Shown: positions 7,901 to 16,570, counted from the first letter of the stretch. The stretch is 34,074 nucleotides of DNA from Prevotella brunnea (GCF_008016795.1 NZ_SDIK01000086.1:1-34074), one strand, 5' to 3'. Notes: generated by a model not told the origin, from the letters alone. Numbers and translations are program-made.

Positions 7901-10084
7901 CTCTCCATGCGCGCGGCAATGGCAGACAAAGGAATAAAACTAAACCTCACCTCACCCGATGCCGTGCTGGGCTATAAAGACTACATCGTAAACCCCGACA
8001 ACTATTTCTACGTGGGACGCGACAAACGCATCTCCACCAACCTCAAACTGCTCGCAGGCGATGGAGCCGGACTACAGCTGATCACGGAAGACAACGACAC
8101 CACCTCACTGCAAAACCTCACCCTCTCCGTGCATCGGTTCGAAGTGGGAGAACTGCTCGCCGTGCTCCCATTTGCACCAAAAATAACGGGTGTGCTCGAT
8201 GGCGACTATCATGTGGTGCAAACCGCATCCGACCTCACCGTTTCGAGCAACATGACGGTGCAAAACATGATTTACGAAGACAACAAGATGGGCAACGTGG
8301 GCATGGAACTTGTTTACATACCGCTTAATGATGGCACACACTTCGTCAATGCCCTCATCTCGCAAAACAACCGGAGCATAGGCGAACTCTCGGGAAGCTA
8401 CAAGAGCGAAGGCGAAGGCAGACTCGAAGCCAATCTGAACATGGACCGGTTCCCACTGAACTTCATCAACGGATTCGTCCCCGACCGCATCGTGGGACTG
8501 CAAGGTGATGGAGAGGGCGACCTTACAGTAGAAGGACCACTCAATCAACTGAAAGTCAATGGAGAACTATACCTCGATTCAGCACATCTCATCAGCCTCC
8601 CCTACGGCGTGGATATGCGATTCGCCGACGATCCCGTCTTGATAAAAGACAGCAGGATAGAGTTCGAAAACTTTGAAATGTTCGCCAACAACAACTCACC
8701 GCTCAACATATCGGGACATCTCGACTTCTCCGATTTCAATAACATGAACATGGACGTGCGAATGCGCGCCAACAACTTTGAAATCATCGACGCAAGAGAA
8801 AACCCACGCTCGGAAGTTTACGGCAAAGCCTTCGTCGATTTCAACGGAAGGATGCGCGGACCGGTAAACGACCTCGAACTGCTCGGACAACTTGAGGTCT
8901 TGAACGGAACCGACATGACCTACGTCATGCGCGATGCCACCCTGACCACCGACACGGAACTCAACGATCTCGTGCAGTTCACGAACCTCAACGACACCAT
9001 CAGCGATGTGGTGCGCCGACCCGACCTCACCGGTTTCACCATGCGACTGGGACTGAACATCGATGAGCAAGCTCACATCGTATGCGCACTGAACCCCGAC
9101 AAATCAAACTACATCGACCTCTTTGGCGGCGGCTCACTGCTGCTCAGCTACGACCCGACCAACAGCGTTCAGGTAAGAGGACGCTACACACTCAACGATG
9201 GCGTGATGAAATACTCACTGCCCATCATCCCCCTGCGCACATTCCACATACGAGAAGGCAGCTATATAGAATTTTCCGGCGACCCGATGCAACCCTTCCT
9301 AAGCATCATTGCCACCGAAGAGGTGAAAACCAACGTAACCGATGCCTCCGGACAGGGACGCGCCGTTGATTTCACCTGTGGCGTAAGGCTCACCAAGAGA
9401 TTTCCACAACCCGGCGTGGAATTCATCATCGATGCACCCGAAGATCAGGAAATGCAGAACACACTCAACACCAAAAGTGCCGAAGAACGGTCGAAATTGG
9501 CAGTTACGATGCTCGCCTCCGGAATGTACTTCGACGGAACAATCAACAAGAACGCCGATGCCGCCATGAACAGTGCCCTCGCCGGATTCCTGCAAAGTCA
9601 GGTAAACGCCATCACGGGCAAAGCTCTCAGCTCCATGGGGCTCGACCTCACGGCAAACATGGAGAGCACTGCCGATGCAAACGGCAGCCTACACACCGAT
9701 TACACCTTCAAATTCTCCAAACGATTGTGGGACAACCGCCTGCGCATCATCATGGGAGGCAGAGTATCTACAGGCTCACAGCTATCCGATCATAACGGCG
9801 CATTCTTCGACAACCTGTCGCTGGAATACCGCCTGAACCGAAAAGAAACGAAATATATCAAGCTCTATTACGAACGCGAGGCATACGACTGGCTCGAAGG
9901 TGAACAGAGCGAGTTCGGCGTGGGCTTCCTTTGGAGACGAAAGCTCAGCCATTTCAAGGACATCTTCCGCTTCAGGAAAAACAAAGAAGAACGGATTGCG
10001 CCCACACCCGACCAACCGAAACGCGACAGTTTAATCAATTTCACGCATGAGAAGAAATCATCCACATCCAACTCCCAACCATAG
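4940..10084 (+). CDS. tamB: TamB, translocation and assembly module inner-membrane component
   Basis: A 1714-residue envelope protein of the AsmA/TamB (bridge-like lipid transfer) group. Residues 5-28 form one N-terminal transmembrane helix (WLLAIVLAPILLFLILTFLL); the rest is periplasmic and rich in alternating hydrophobic/polar strands with recurrent 'HADLQGLGLID'-like blocks near residues 600-780, as expected for the long beta-taco groove. The C-terminal 400 or so residues read as the TamB (DUF490) domain, with the typical segments LRGRYTLNDG-like (VRGRYTLNDGVMKY), FSKRLWDNRLRI and a basic tail. Family members span the periplasm and work with TamA/TamL in outer-membrane assembly and probably lipid transport. 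Its last 38 nt overlap the start of tamL, which supports the pairing. Length is typical for Bacteroidetes TamB. Confidence 0.93.
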   Translation: MKKAIKWLLAIVLAPILLFLILTFLLYLPPVQNWAVRQATARIAEKTGMTITLERVNLSFPLDLQLDGLKMLQPNDSIRGKTDTVADVKQLVVKVQLMPLFKNRVEVDELTFRQLKANTTHFIGDLRVRADLQRLHLVSHGIDLKGDSAKLNLAELQGGWIDIALGDTVPPDTTKEKTLWRINIDRLHLAQTDFRLHTPGDTLSLQAVFGKAEARQTELLLHDNIYKVGSLDWHKGQFHMNRNFEPRQKGFDAAHLAMTELNLGMDSLVYAGKDISANIRAANLREQSGLTITNLRTSLRMDSLSMSLPNLFLQMPGTELAGNFRMEMNVFEETNPGRLYADFKGFLSVADMMPFLTSLDKHTLRALPSQPITLRTHMQGNLKYITLNPLQVSLPGSFSLLAKGWIAQPTNMARLRADLRVDMRAEHPDFINRLLPKSISQTVHIPNGIALKGDIHIRKNQYKADLRLSGKQGKARLKGSYNTATQAYNLLADAQNLQLGRFLPRQNLQPFSGKIAAKGKGTDLLGGKASANIAANIRKFRYGNYILDNIAGKIRLGNGLTDVHIKSNNSMLAANVRYTGTINKKGVAGHIKGMFRHIDLHRLGGMKERYAIATWTEADVKSNLKNRHSFKGILRHFALDNENGKVPTPLVRGNFNVAATMRGTLLDTHLKGNLKHADLQGLGLIDKHYIAKTEADLHIRSNMKNYHHLDGNIDQLQLDERRGNNHIALLNGSFRLDADMRGNDIKGSLDGQFPHADLYQLGVIDQPFTTHFNTRLNFTMTGTDDLRAEGAFHNLDVSTKNRTYSPGDVAFDLLSQRDSTHAEVKGGDFLLNTDLNGSYKQLANIGKKFANDLQRQIAGKYIDQHALRQLLPTGHFTLKSGTDNFFSGLLAEQGYRFKTADIQLTSSPEEGLNGKMMVDGMEHDSLRVDSLLLTLYNHDDGLNYQLEIANAPDNHYPYHACLQGAFYEHGILSTLSVLDAQQKTALALSMRAAMADKGIKLNLTSPDAVLGYKDYIVNPDNYFYVGRDKRISTNLKLLAGDGAGLQLITEDNDTTSLQNLTLSVHRFEVGELLAVLPFAPKITGVLDGDYHVVQTASDLTVSSNMTVQNMIYEDNKMGNVGMELVYIPLNDGTHFVNALISQNNRSIGELSGSYKSEGEGRLEANLNMDRFPLNFINGFVPDRIVGLQGDGEGDLTVEGPLNQLKVNGELYLDSAHLISLPYGVDMRFADDPVLIKDSRIEFENFEMFANNNSPLNISGHLDFSDFNNMNMDVRMRANNFEIIDARENPRSEVYGKAFVDFNGRMRGPVNDLELLGQLEVLNGTDMTYVMRDATLTTDTELNDLVQFTNLNDTISDVVRRPDLTGFTMRLGLNIDEQAHIVCALNPDKSNYIDLFGGGSLLLSYDPTNSVQVRGRYTLNDGVMKYSLPIIPLRTFHIREGSYIEFSGDPMQPFLSIIATEEVKTNVTDASGQGRAVDFTCGVRLTKRFPQPGVEFIIDAPEDQEMQNTLNTKSAEERSKLAVTMLASGMYFDGTINKNADAAMNSALAGFLQSQVNAITGKALSSMGLDLTANMESTADANGSLHTDYTFKFSKRLWDNRLRIIMGGRVSTGSQLSDHNGAFFDNLSLEYRLNRKETKYIKLYYEREAYDWLEGEQSEFGVGFLWRRKLSHFKDIFRFRKNKEERIAPTPDQPKRDSLINFTHEKKSSTSNSQP

Positions 10085-12494
10085 TGCCCGAAAGCTTGCC
10101 TCCCCTCGTCTCACCATCATCCTTGCCATGACGATGGGGCTTGTGGCATCGCTGCTTGTCGCATGCAGCAGCACACGAGCAATCCCCGATGGCGAACAAC
10201 TCTACACGGGCATGAAACGAACCGAATACACCAACATGCAACCCGATGAGCACACACGAGCCGTTATGGAAGAATTGGACGTGGTACTTGCCACCAAACC
10301 CAACGCGGCACTCTTCGGAAGTCCGTCGATGCGCTCTCCGTTTCCCATCGGACTGTGGGTATGGAACGCTTTCTCGCCCGACACCTCAGCCTTCAGCCGT
10401 TGGGTGGTGCGCGCTTTCGGCTCAAAACCTGTCCTCATGAGCCATGTCAATCCGGAACTCCATGCCACCGTGGGAAGAAACCTGCTCTACAAACGTGGCT
10501 ATTTCAACGGAAAAATCAACTACGAACTGTTGCCACAGACGAACCCCAAGACCATGAAGCTGCGCTACATCGTGAACATGGGTCCGCTATGGACCATCGA
10601 CAGTCTGCGCTACGTGAACTTCCCCCCCGCCGCCGATAGTCTGTTGCGCACCGATAGTGCAAACGCCGTCATACACAACGGCGACCCTTTCGACGTGGCA
10701 ACGCTCGAAAAGGAACGCCGCCGCGTTACAACGCTCTTCCGCGACAACGGATATTACTATTATCAGAACACCGATGCCAGTTATTTGGCCGACACCACGA
10801 CCATCGCCGGGAAAGCCATCATGCACTTGCAGATGGCAGATTCCGTCAATGCGCGCAACATTCGCAAATGGCGCGTGAACAACATCACCATCAACCTGCG
10901 GAAAACATTCATGGAGGAACTCTCGCAACAACGCAAATCGCGACGTTTCACCGTGAACTACAACGGCAAACGCCCCCCACTGCGTACCCGCGTCATCGCC
11001 AACGACCTCTTTCTCAGAAGAGGCGGTCTCTACAGTCTGGAGAAACATCAGGAAAGCCAAGAGAAACTCAATGCCACCGGCATCTTCGCAGCCACCAATT
11101 TCAACTTCACCCCTCACGATTCCACCGACACTTGTGAGCTGCTCGACCTGAACATTGATTGTCTGTTTGACAAGCCCTACGATTTCTACGTCGAAACCTA
11201 CGGCAGAGGCAAGACCAGCGGGAAGTATGGACCTGAAATCATTGTCGGACTGACCAAGCGCAACGCCTTTCGCGGTGCCGAGCTGCTCAACATCCGGTTG
11301 CATGGTGCTTACGAATGGCTATCCGTACGCAGCGACCAAACAGAGAAATCGGGCATCAGCGACTATGAATATGGCGCGGAAGCAAGTCTGCAATTCCCAC
11401 GCGTGCTCAACCCATTCCAAACCCCTCCCCGACTGCGACGCGAGCGACGACGCAAGAAACGCGAAAAAGCCATCGCGCAAGGCGAGACACTCCCCGCACG
11501 AAAGCCTCGCCAACAGTATTTTGAAACGCCCATGACCACCATCAGCGCATCGACCAACGTCATCAAACGCTCCAAATATTTCAAACGCCACATCGTCTCC
11601 GGCGAACTTGCTTACAGCTGGCGACCCAACGAGCGGCACGCCTTTGTCTTCAAGCCTCTCACACTCTCCTACGAATACATGAAGAGCATGAGCGACCGGT
11701 TCTTGGAACTCATCGACAGCATGCCCTATCTTGAAGTGTCGATGGCAGACCAATTCATTCCCAAGACAAGTTTCCAATACACTTATCAAAGTCCGGCAAA
11801 CCATCAAAATCCCATCAACTGGACCACCACCGTAAGCGAAGCGTCGAACGTGCTCGCCGGTGGTTACGCTGTCTTCGGCAGGTCATGGAGCGAAAAGGGA
11901 AAACAGATGTTCAAAAATCCCTTCGCACAGTTCGTCAAACTGCAAACCGCCTTTACCAAAGTGTGGGCAGTGGGTTCCAAAAGCTCCGTGGCGGCACACA
12001 TCAACGCCGGCATGATATGGGCTTACGGCAACAGCCGGTTCGCACCCTATTCGGAACAATTCTTCGTGGGAGGGGCAAACAGCATACGGGCATTCAACGC
12101 TCGAGAGATAGGTCCGGGCAAATATCGCTCCGGATACCGACTGCGCTCCTTCGTGGAACAAACCGGTGAGATAAAGTTGCAGGCAAACGTGGAATACCGT
12201 CCCCACCTCGTGGGCAATCTCTACGGAGCCTTGTTCCTCGACGCGGGCAACGTTTGGACAATGCGTGAGGACGACAGGCGACCCGGTTCACAGTTCCGCT
12301 TCAACGACTTCTATCGGCAGATTGCGCTCGGCACGGGAGTGGGCATCCGCTACAACCTCGGATTCTTCATGATACGCGTGGATTGGGGCATCGGGCTGCA
12401 CGTGCCTTACGACACGGAGCGAACCGGATTCTACAACATCGACCGGTTCAAGGACGCACAAACCTTACATTTCGCCATCGGATTGCCGTTCTGA
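10047..12494 (+). CDS. tamL: TamL, lipoprotein BamA/TamA-family outer-membrane protein
   Basis: An 815-residue outer-membrane barrel of the Omp85 superfamily. The N-terminus has a basic stretch, a hydrophobic core and a lipobox, LLVAC, with the lipidated cysteine at 40, matching the lipoprotein form (TamL) seen in Bacteroidetes rather than proteobacterial TamA. POTRA-like alpha/beta domains occupy roughly residues 100-330, and the surface-antigen barrel about 380-815. The conserved loop motif near residue 674 reads GGANSIRAF, a variant of the usual G-x-x-S-VRGY/F. The last residue is Phe, a normal BAM-recognition end. The start at 10047 overlaps tamB by 38 nt; Met28 (10128) would avoid the overlap but leave a signal peptide without positive charge. 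It acts with TamB. Confidence 0.9.
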   Translation: MRRNHPHPTPNHSARKLASPRLTIILAMTMGLVASLLVACSSTRAIPDGEQLYTGMKRTEYTNMQPDEHTRAVMEELDVVLATKPNAALFGSPSMRSPFPIGLWVWNAFSPDTSAFSRWVVRAFGSKPVLMSHVNPELHATVGRNLLYKRGYFNGKINYELLPQTNPKTMKLRYIVNMGPLWTIDSLRYVNFPPAADSLLRTDSANAVIHNGDPFDVATLEKERRRVTTLFRDNGYYYYQNTDASYLADTTTIAGKAIMHLQMADSVNARNIRKWRVNNITINLRKTFMEELSQQRKSRRFTVNYNGKRPPLRTRVIANDLFLRRGGLYSLEKHQESQEKLNATGIFAATNFNFTPHDSTDTCELLDLNIDCLFDKPYDFYVETYGRGKTSGKYGPEIIVGLTKRNAFRGAELLNIRLHGAYEWLSVRSDQTEKSGISDYEYGAEASLQFPRVLNPFQTPPRLRRERRRKKREKAIAQGETLPARKPRQQYFETPMTTISASTNVIKRSKYFKRHIVSGELAYSWRPNERHAFVFKPLTLSYEYMKSMSDRFLELIDSMPYLEVSMADQFIPKTSFQYTYQSPANHQNPINWTTTVSEASNVLAGGYAVFGRSWSEKGKQMFKNPFAQFVKLQTAFTKVWAVGSKSSVAAHINAGMIWAYGNSRFAPYSEQFFVGGANSIRAFNAREIGPGKYRSGYRLRSFVEQTGEIKLQANVEYRPHLVGNLYGALFLDAGNVWTMREDDRRPGSQFRFNDFYRQIALGTGVGIRYNLGFFMIRVDWGIGLHVPYDTERTGFYNIDRFKDAQTLHFAIGLPF

Positions 12495-12620
12495 CCACTT
12501 TCCCTTTCTGCAGCGGACAGCCGCGAGACAAGGATAATGCCGACTTACTCCGCGAAAAGGAAGACAGAAAAAATGAAGAAATAGGAAGCAACGAACCACC
12601 GTTTTTTAACAAGAAGATTG

Positions 12621-12628
12621 TATCTTTG
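12621..12628 (+). promoter_or_regulatory. Promoter of the pafA operon
   Basis: TATCTTTG fits the TAnnTTTG box, and a T-rich block (12602-12607) sits near the -33 position. The ATG is 55 nt further on at 12684. This also shows that the in-frame ATG at 12618 is upstream of the transcript. Confidence 0.65.
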
Positions 12629-12683
12629 CAGCAATTACCAACCGTTCCTCGCGGACACAACCCCAAAAACAACAACAAACGAA

Positions 12684-14150
12684 ATGAAAAAGCTATCCAT
12701 CCTCCTGCCACTGCTCATCATCGCGCTCACCCTTGAGGCGCAAGTGGCAAGACCCAAACTCATCGTCGGACTCGTCGTTGATCAAATGCGCTGGGACTAT
12801 CTCTATCTTTACAACGAAGAATATGCCCCGAACGGCTTGAAACGTCTGCTCAACGACGGATTCTCATTCGAGAACACCCACATCAACTACGCACCCACCG
12901 TAACCGCCGTAGGTCATACATCGGCCTTCACCGGCTCGATACCTGCCATCCACGGCATTGCCGGCAACTACTTCGCCGACAACGACAAGTTCGTTTATTG
13001 CTGCGATGATGCCGAGGCACAAACCGTAGGCTCAACAAGCAAAGAGGGAAAGATGAGCCCGCGGCGAATGCTCACCACCACCATCGGCGACCAACTCAAA
13101 CTTGCCACCGACTTCCGGTCGAAAGTCATCGGCATTGCACTGAAAGACCGAGCTGCCATACTCCCCGCCGGACATTCCGCCGATGCAGCCTATTGGTGGG
13201 ACACATCGGCAGGACACTTCATTTCCTCCACCTATTACATGAAGGAACTGCCCCAATGGGTGAAAGACTTTAATCGGATACACCACACCGCACCGAAGTT
13301 CAACATCAAAACCTCGAACACGGGCGTTACCATGACCTTCCAAATGGCTGAAGCCGCACTCTTCAACGAAAAACTCGGACAAGGCAACACCACCGACATG
13401 CTCACCGTCAGCATCTCCTCCACCGATGCCATCGGACACAAATACGGCACGCGGGGAAAGGAAAATCACGACGTCTTCATGCAGCTCGACAAAGACTTGG
13501 CACACTTCCTCAATGCACTCGACCAACAAGTGGGACGCGGCAACTACCTACTCTTCCTCACCGCCGACCACGGAGCTGCACACAACTACAACTACCTCAA
13601 AAAGAACAACATACCGGCAGGCGCATTCGACTACGACAAAGCCGTGAAACAGCTCAACGCCCACTTGGAAAAAACCATCGGCATAGCCCCCGTCTTCGGT
13701 GAAGACAACTACCAATTCTTCCTCAACGACTCCATCATAACAAAGAGCGGCATCGCGAAACAAAAGGTCATCGACGAAGCCATCGCCTACCTGAAGCAAG
13801 ACCCACAATACCTCTACGTCTTCGATGAGGAGAAAATCTCCGAACAAACCATGCCACAATGGTTCAGACAGAGAATGGAAAACGGATACTTCCGCAACCG
13901 CTCCGGCGAAATCGGCATCATCACCCGACCACAATTCTTCGGAGCCAAAGACAGCCCCGACTACAAAGGCACATCGCACGGACAACCCTACCCCTACGAC
14001 ACTCATCTGCCGTGGCTCCTCTACGGATGGAACATCCCCCGGGGCGCATCCTCACAAGAAGCCACCATCAACGACATCGCTGCCACCATTTGCGGAATGT
14101 TGAAAATTCAGATGCCCAACGGCTGCATAGGACGTAACTTACTGAAATAA
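12684..14150 (+). CDS. pafA: PafA-type alkaline phosphatase (AlkP superfamily)
   Basis: A 488-residue secreted phosphomonoesterase with a signal peptide (MKKLSILLPLLIIALTLEAQ). Zinc-site and catalytic residues of the PafA type are all present: D33 (VVDQMRWD), nucleophile T74 (TVTAVGH), the N of GNYF near residue 95, K154/R156 (LKDR), D248/H252 (TDAIGH), D295/H296 (ADHG), and H441 (DTHLPW). The K-x-R pair contacting phosphate separates PafA monoesterases from the related phosphodiesterases. PafA of Elizabethkingia/Bacteroidetes is not repressed by phosphate and frees phosphate from many organic phosphates in the periplasm; whether that holds here is inference. The first kinase gene begins 7 nt after the stop, so it heads a tight operon with two deoxynucleoside kinases and trxB. 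Confidence 0.92.
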   Translation: MKKLSILLPLLIIALTLEAQVARPKLIVGLVVDQMRWDYLYLYNEEYAPNGLKRLLNDGFSFENTHINYAPTVTAVGHTSAFTGSIPAIHGIAGNYFADNDKFVYCCDDAEAQTVGSTSKEGKMSPRRMLTTTIGDQLKLATDFRSKVIGIALKDRAAILPAGHSADAAYWWDTSAGHFISSTYYMKELPQWVKDFNRIHHTAPKFNIKTSNTGVTMTFQMAEAALFNEKLGQGNTTDMLTVSISSTDAIGHKYGTRGKENHDVFMQLDKDLAHFLNALDQQVGRGNYLLFLTADHGAAHNYNYLKKNNIPAGAFDYDKAVKQLNAHLEKTIGIAPVFGEDNYQFFLNDSIITKSGIAKQKVIDEAIAYLKQDPQYLYVFDEEKISEQTMPQWFRQRMENGYFRNRSGEIGIITRPQFFGAKDSPDYKGTSHGQPYPYDTHLPWLLYGWNIPRGASSQEATINDIAATICGMLKIQMPNGCIGRNLLK

Positions 14151-14157
14151 AAACATC

Positions 14158-14772
14158 ATGCACATTGCCATAGCCGGAAACATAGGGAGCGGAAAAACCA
14201 CGCTCACGCGATTGCTCGCCAAACGCTACGGATGGAAACCAAAATACGAGTCGGTGGAGTTCAACCCCTATCTCAACGATTACTACAAGGACATCAAGCG
14301 ATGGTCGTTCCCCATGGAGGTGTTCTTCCTGAAAGAAAGATTCAAGGACCTGCTCGAAATCAGCACCGGCACCGACGACATCATACAAGACCGCTCCATC
14401 TATGAGGGAGTCTATGTCTTCACAGCCAACAACTTCGCCATGGGCAACCTCGACAAACGCGACTACGAAACCTACATGGAACTCTTCGAAGACATGACCG
14501 ATGTCGTGCGCTATCCCGACCTCATGATTTACCTGCGCGCATCGGTGAGCCACCTCGTGGAAAACATCGAGAAACGCGGACGCGACTACGAGCAGAAAAT
14601 ACCACTCGACTATCTGGAGAACATCAACCAACGCTACGAGGACTTCATCGCCAAGAGATACAAAGGACGCGTGCTCACCATCAACGTAGATCACCTCGAC
14701 TACGAGAGCCAACCCAAAGACCTCGGAGTCATCACCGACAAAATCGACCGGGAACTCTTCGGACTATTCTGA
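14158..14772 (+). CDS. Deoxynucleoside kinase, first tandem copy
   Basis: A 204-residue cytosolic kinase of the dNK/dGK/dCK family, transferring a phosphate from ATP to a deoxynucleoside 5'-OH. Visible parts: P-loop GNIGSGKTT at 7-15, the YESVEFNPYL segment holding the base-side Glu (E31), RWSFPMEVFFL at 48-58, the DRS motif (IQDRSIYEG) near 79, and an arginine-rich lid (EKRGRDYEQK) near 140. Residue 54, where characterised members use Gln to read the base, is Glu here, and the usual EPV is ESV, so its nucleoside preference may differ from the downstream copy. It is co-directional with pafA (7 nt upstream), and the second copy starts 39 nt downstream. Confidence 0.88.
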   Translation: MHIAIAGNIGSGKTTLTRLLAKRYGWKPKYESVEFNPYLNDYYKDIKRWSFPMEVFFLKERFKDLLEISTGTDDIIQDRSIYEGVYVFTANNFAMGNLDKRDYETYMELFEDMTDVVRYPDLMIYLRASVSHLVENIEKRGRDYEQKIPLDYLENINQRYEDFIAKRYKGRVLTINVDHLDYESQPKDLGVITDKIDRELFGLF

Positions 14773-14782
14773 CACCCACTCC

Positions 14783-14809
14783 AAACAAACAAAACAAAAC
14801 AAAACAAAA
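14783..14809 (+). repeat. AAAAC microsatellite upstream of the second kinase
   Basis: The 39-nt gap between the two kinase genes is almost entirely repeats of AAAC/AAAAC, with three or more perfect AAAAC units, and it ends 2 nt before the ATG at 14812. It occupies the ribosome-loading region, where A-rich sequence helps translation in Bacteroidetes. Confidence 0.8.
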
Positions 14810-14811
14810 TC

Positions 14812-15432
14812 ATGCACATAGCAATTGCCGGAAACATCGGCGCGGGAAAAACCACACTCACCACACTCCTCGCAAAAAGATACGGATGGAAAGCCCACTA
14901 CGAACCCGTGGACAACAACCCCTATCTCGCCGATTACTACAAGGATATGAACAGATGGGCGTTCAACCTGCAAATCTATTTCCTCAACAAACGATTCCGC
15001 GACGTAGTGGAAATATCCCGATCGGACAACACCATCATACAGGACAGAACCATCTTCGAGGACGCACGCATCTTCGCACCCAACCTGCACGACATGGGAC
15101 TCATGAGCGACCGCGACTTCGATAACTACACACACCTCTTCAACCTCATGCTCAGTCTCGTCAAACTCCCCGACCTGCTCATCTACATACGCAGCAGCGT
15201 CCCCCACCTCATCGACCACATACAAATGAGAGGAAGGGAATACGAACAAACCATGCGCATCGACTACCTCAGAGGACTCAACGAACGCTACGAGGACTGG
15301 ATTAAAACCTACGACGGACACCTCATGATTGTGGAGGGAGACGAACTGAACTTCGCCGAAAACCCACAAGACTTCCAAAAAGTTACAGACATGATAGACG
15401 ACCGACTCTTCGGACTCTTCCCAATAAAATAA
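14812..15432 (+). CDS. Deoxynucleoside kinase, second tandem copy
   Basis: A 206-residue paralogue of the preceding gene, collinear with it over its whole length. It has P-loop GNIGAGKTT (7-15), YEPVDNNPYL with the canonical EP, RWAFNLQIYFL with Gln at 54, IQDRTIFED in place of the DRS motif, and the lid MRGREYEQT. With Q54 and the EP it is closer to the family consensus than its neighbour. Tandem kinase genes of this family encode heterodimers in Lactobacillus (dAK/dGK), so a heterodimer is a reasonable guess here. trxB begins 12 nt after the stop. Confidence 0.88.
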   Translation: MHIAIAGNIGAGKTTLTTLLAKRYGWKAHYEPVDNNPYLADYYKDMNRWAFNLQIYFLNKRFRDVVEISRSDNTIIQDRTIFEDARIFAPNLHDMGLMSDRDFDNYTHLFNLMLSLVKLPDLLIYIRSSVPHLIDHIQMRGREYEQTMRIDYLRGLNERYEDWIKTYDGHLMIVEGDELNFAENPQDFQKVTDMIDDRLFGLFPIK

Positions 15433-15444
15433 TTATAACAGAAT

Positions 15445-16386
15445 ATGGAAAAAACAAAAACACTCATCATCGGCAGCGGACCGGCCGGCTACACAGCCGC
15501 AATATATGCAAGCAGGGCAAACCTGCAACCGGTCATCTACAAAGGCATACAACCCGGAGGACAACTCACCACAACAACCATCGTGGAAAACTTCCCCGGA
15601 TTCAAAAACGGCATCGATGCCAACGAACTCATGGCAGAAATGCAACAACAAGCCCAAAACGTGGGAGCAGACGTGCGCGACGGAGCCATCGTGAAGGCAG
15701 ACCTCTCGCACCGACCCTTCATCTGCGAGGACGAACGAGGAAACATCATACAGGCGGAAACACTCATCATCGCCACAGGTGCCGGAGCGAAATATCTCGG
15801 ACTGCCCGATGAAGAAAAATACCGCGGACAGGGCGTCAGCGCATGTGCCACCTGCGACGGATTCTTCTATCGCAAACGCATCGTGGCAGTAGTGGGAGGA
15901 GGAGACACCGCATGCGAAGAAGCAATGTATCTCGCAGGACTCGCCAAGAAAGTGTACATGATTGTCAGAAAACCTTACCTGCGCGCGACAGAAATCATGC
16001 AGAAACGAGTCAGGGAAAAAGACAACATCGAAATCCTCTTCAACACCAACACCATCGGACTCTTCGGAGAACGGGGAGTGGAGGGCGCACATCTCGTCAG
16101 ACACAAAGGAGAACCCAACGAAGAAAAATACGACATCGACATAGACGGCTTCTTCCTCGCCATCGGACACCGACCCAACACCGAACTCTTCAAAAACCAA
16201 TTGGAACTCGACCCACAAGGATTCATCCTCACCAAACCAAAATCAACCGCAACAAACGTCGAAGGAGTCTTCGCGGCAGGCGACGTGGCAGACCCCACCT
16301 ACCGACAAGGAGTGGTGGCGGCCGGAGCGGGAGCAATGGCTGCCATAGAAGCAGATCGATTCCTGCAAGACAAAGGCGAAAAATAA
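15445..16386 (+). CDS. trxB: Thioredoxin-disulfide reductase
   Basis: A 313-residue FAD/NADPH oxidoreductase that reduces thioredoxin, feeding ribonucleotide reductase and other thiol systems. Domain order is normal: the N-terminal FAD motif GSGPAGYTAA (from about residue 10), the redox-active CATC at 134-137, NADPH motif VGGGDTACEEA, and the C-terminal FAD segment GVFAAGDVAD near 273. Length is normal for the low-molecular-weight class. It is the last gene of the pafA-kinase-kinase-trxB run. A weak AT-only hairpin (about 16397-16423) lies beyond it, and no strong terminator is seen. Confidence 0.96.
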   Translation: MEKTKTLIIGSGPAGYTAAIYASRANLQPVIYKGIQPGGQLTTTTIVENFPGFKNGIDANELMAEMQQQAQNVGADVRDGAIVKADLSHRPFICEDERGNIIQAETLIIATGAGAKYLGLPDEEKYRGQGVSACATCDGFFYRKRIVAVVGGGDTACEEAMYLAGLAKKVYMIVRKPYLRATEIMQKRVREKDNIEILFNTNTIGLFGERGVEGAHLVRHKGEPNEEKYDIDIDGFFLAIGHRPNTELFKNQLELDPQGFILTKPKSTATNVEGVFAAGDVADPTYRQGVVAAGAGAMAAIEADRFLQDKGEK

Positions 16387-16487
16387 GATAAGAACAATAT
16401 ATGTTTATATAAAAATATATTCATACACGCACACTTCAAGAAACGAAAGAAACAGGCACAAGTAAAGATTTTTCAGCCACTCCACAG

Positions 16488-16570
16488 CCATGGCTAAGCT
16501 TTCGCACGCCAAAAGCTTAGCTTTTGACAACCAAAAGCTAAGCAAATGCAACGCAAAACGACAGCAATTG
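16488..16570. repeat. Second 22-bp-period palindromic array
   Basis: Units begin at 16488, 16510 and 16532, with a decayed fourth at 16554, again exactly 22 bp apart. The unit at 16510-16526, CAAAAGCTTAGCTTTTG, is a perfect 17-bp palindrome. The array lies in the 397-bp gap between trxB and murQ; the remaining part (16571-16783) shows no gene, promoter box or terminator that I can support. The reading frame running through the array into murQ is only a translation of the repeat. Confidence 0.85.

Noticed and set aside
6781-7977. 398-codon plus-strand ORF in another frame of tamB
   Set aside because: The translation is Arg/His/Gln-rich, typical of a +1 shadow of A/C-rich coding sequence, while the TamB frame is continuous throughout.
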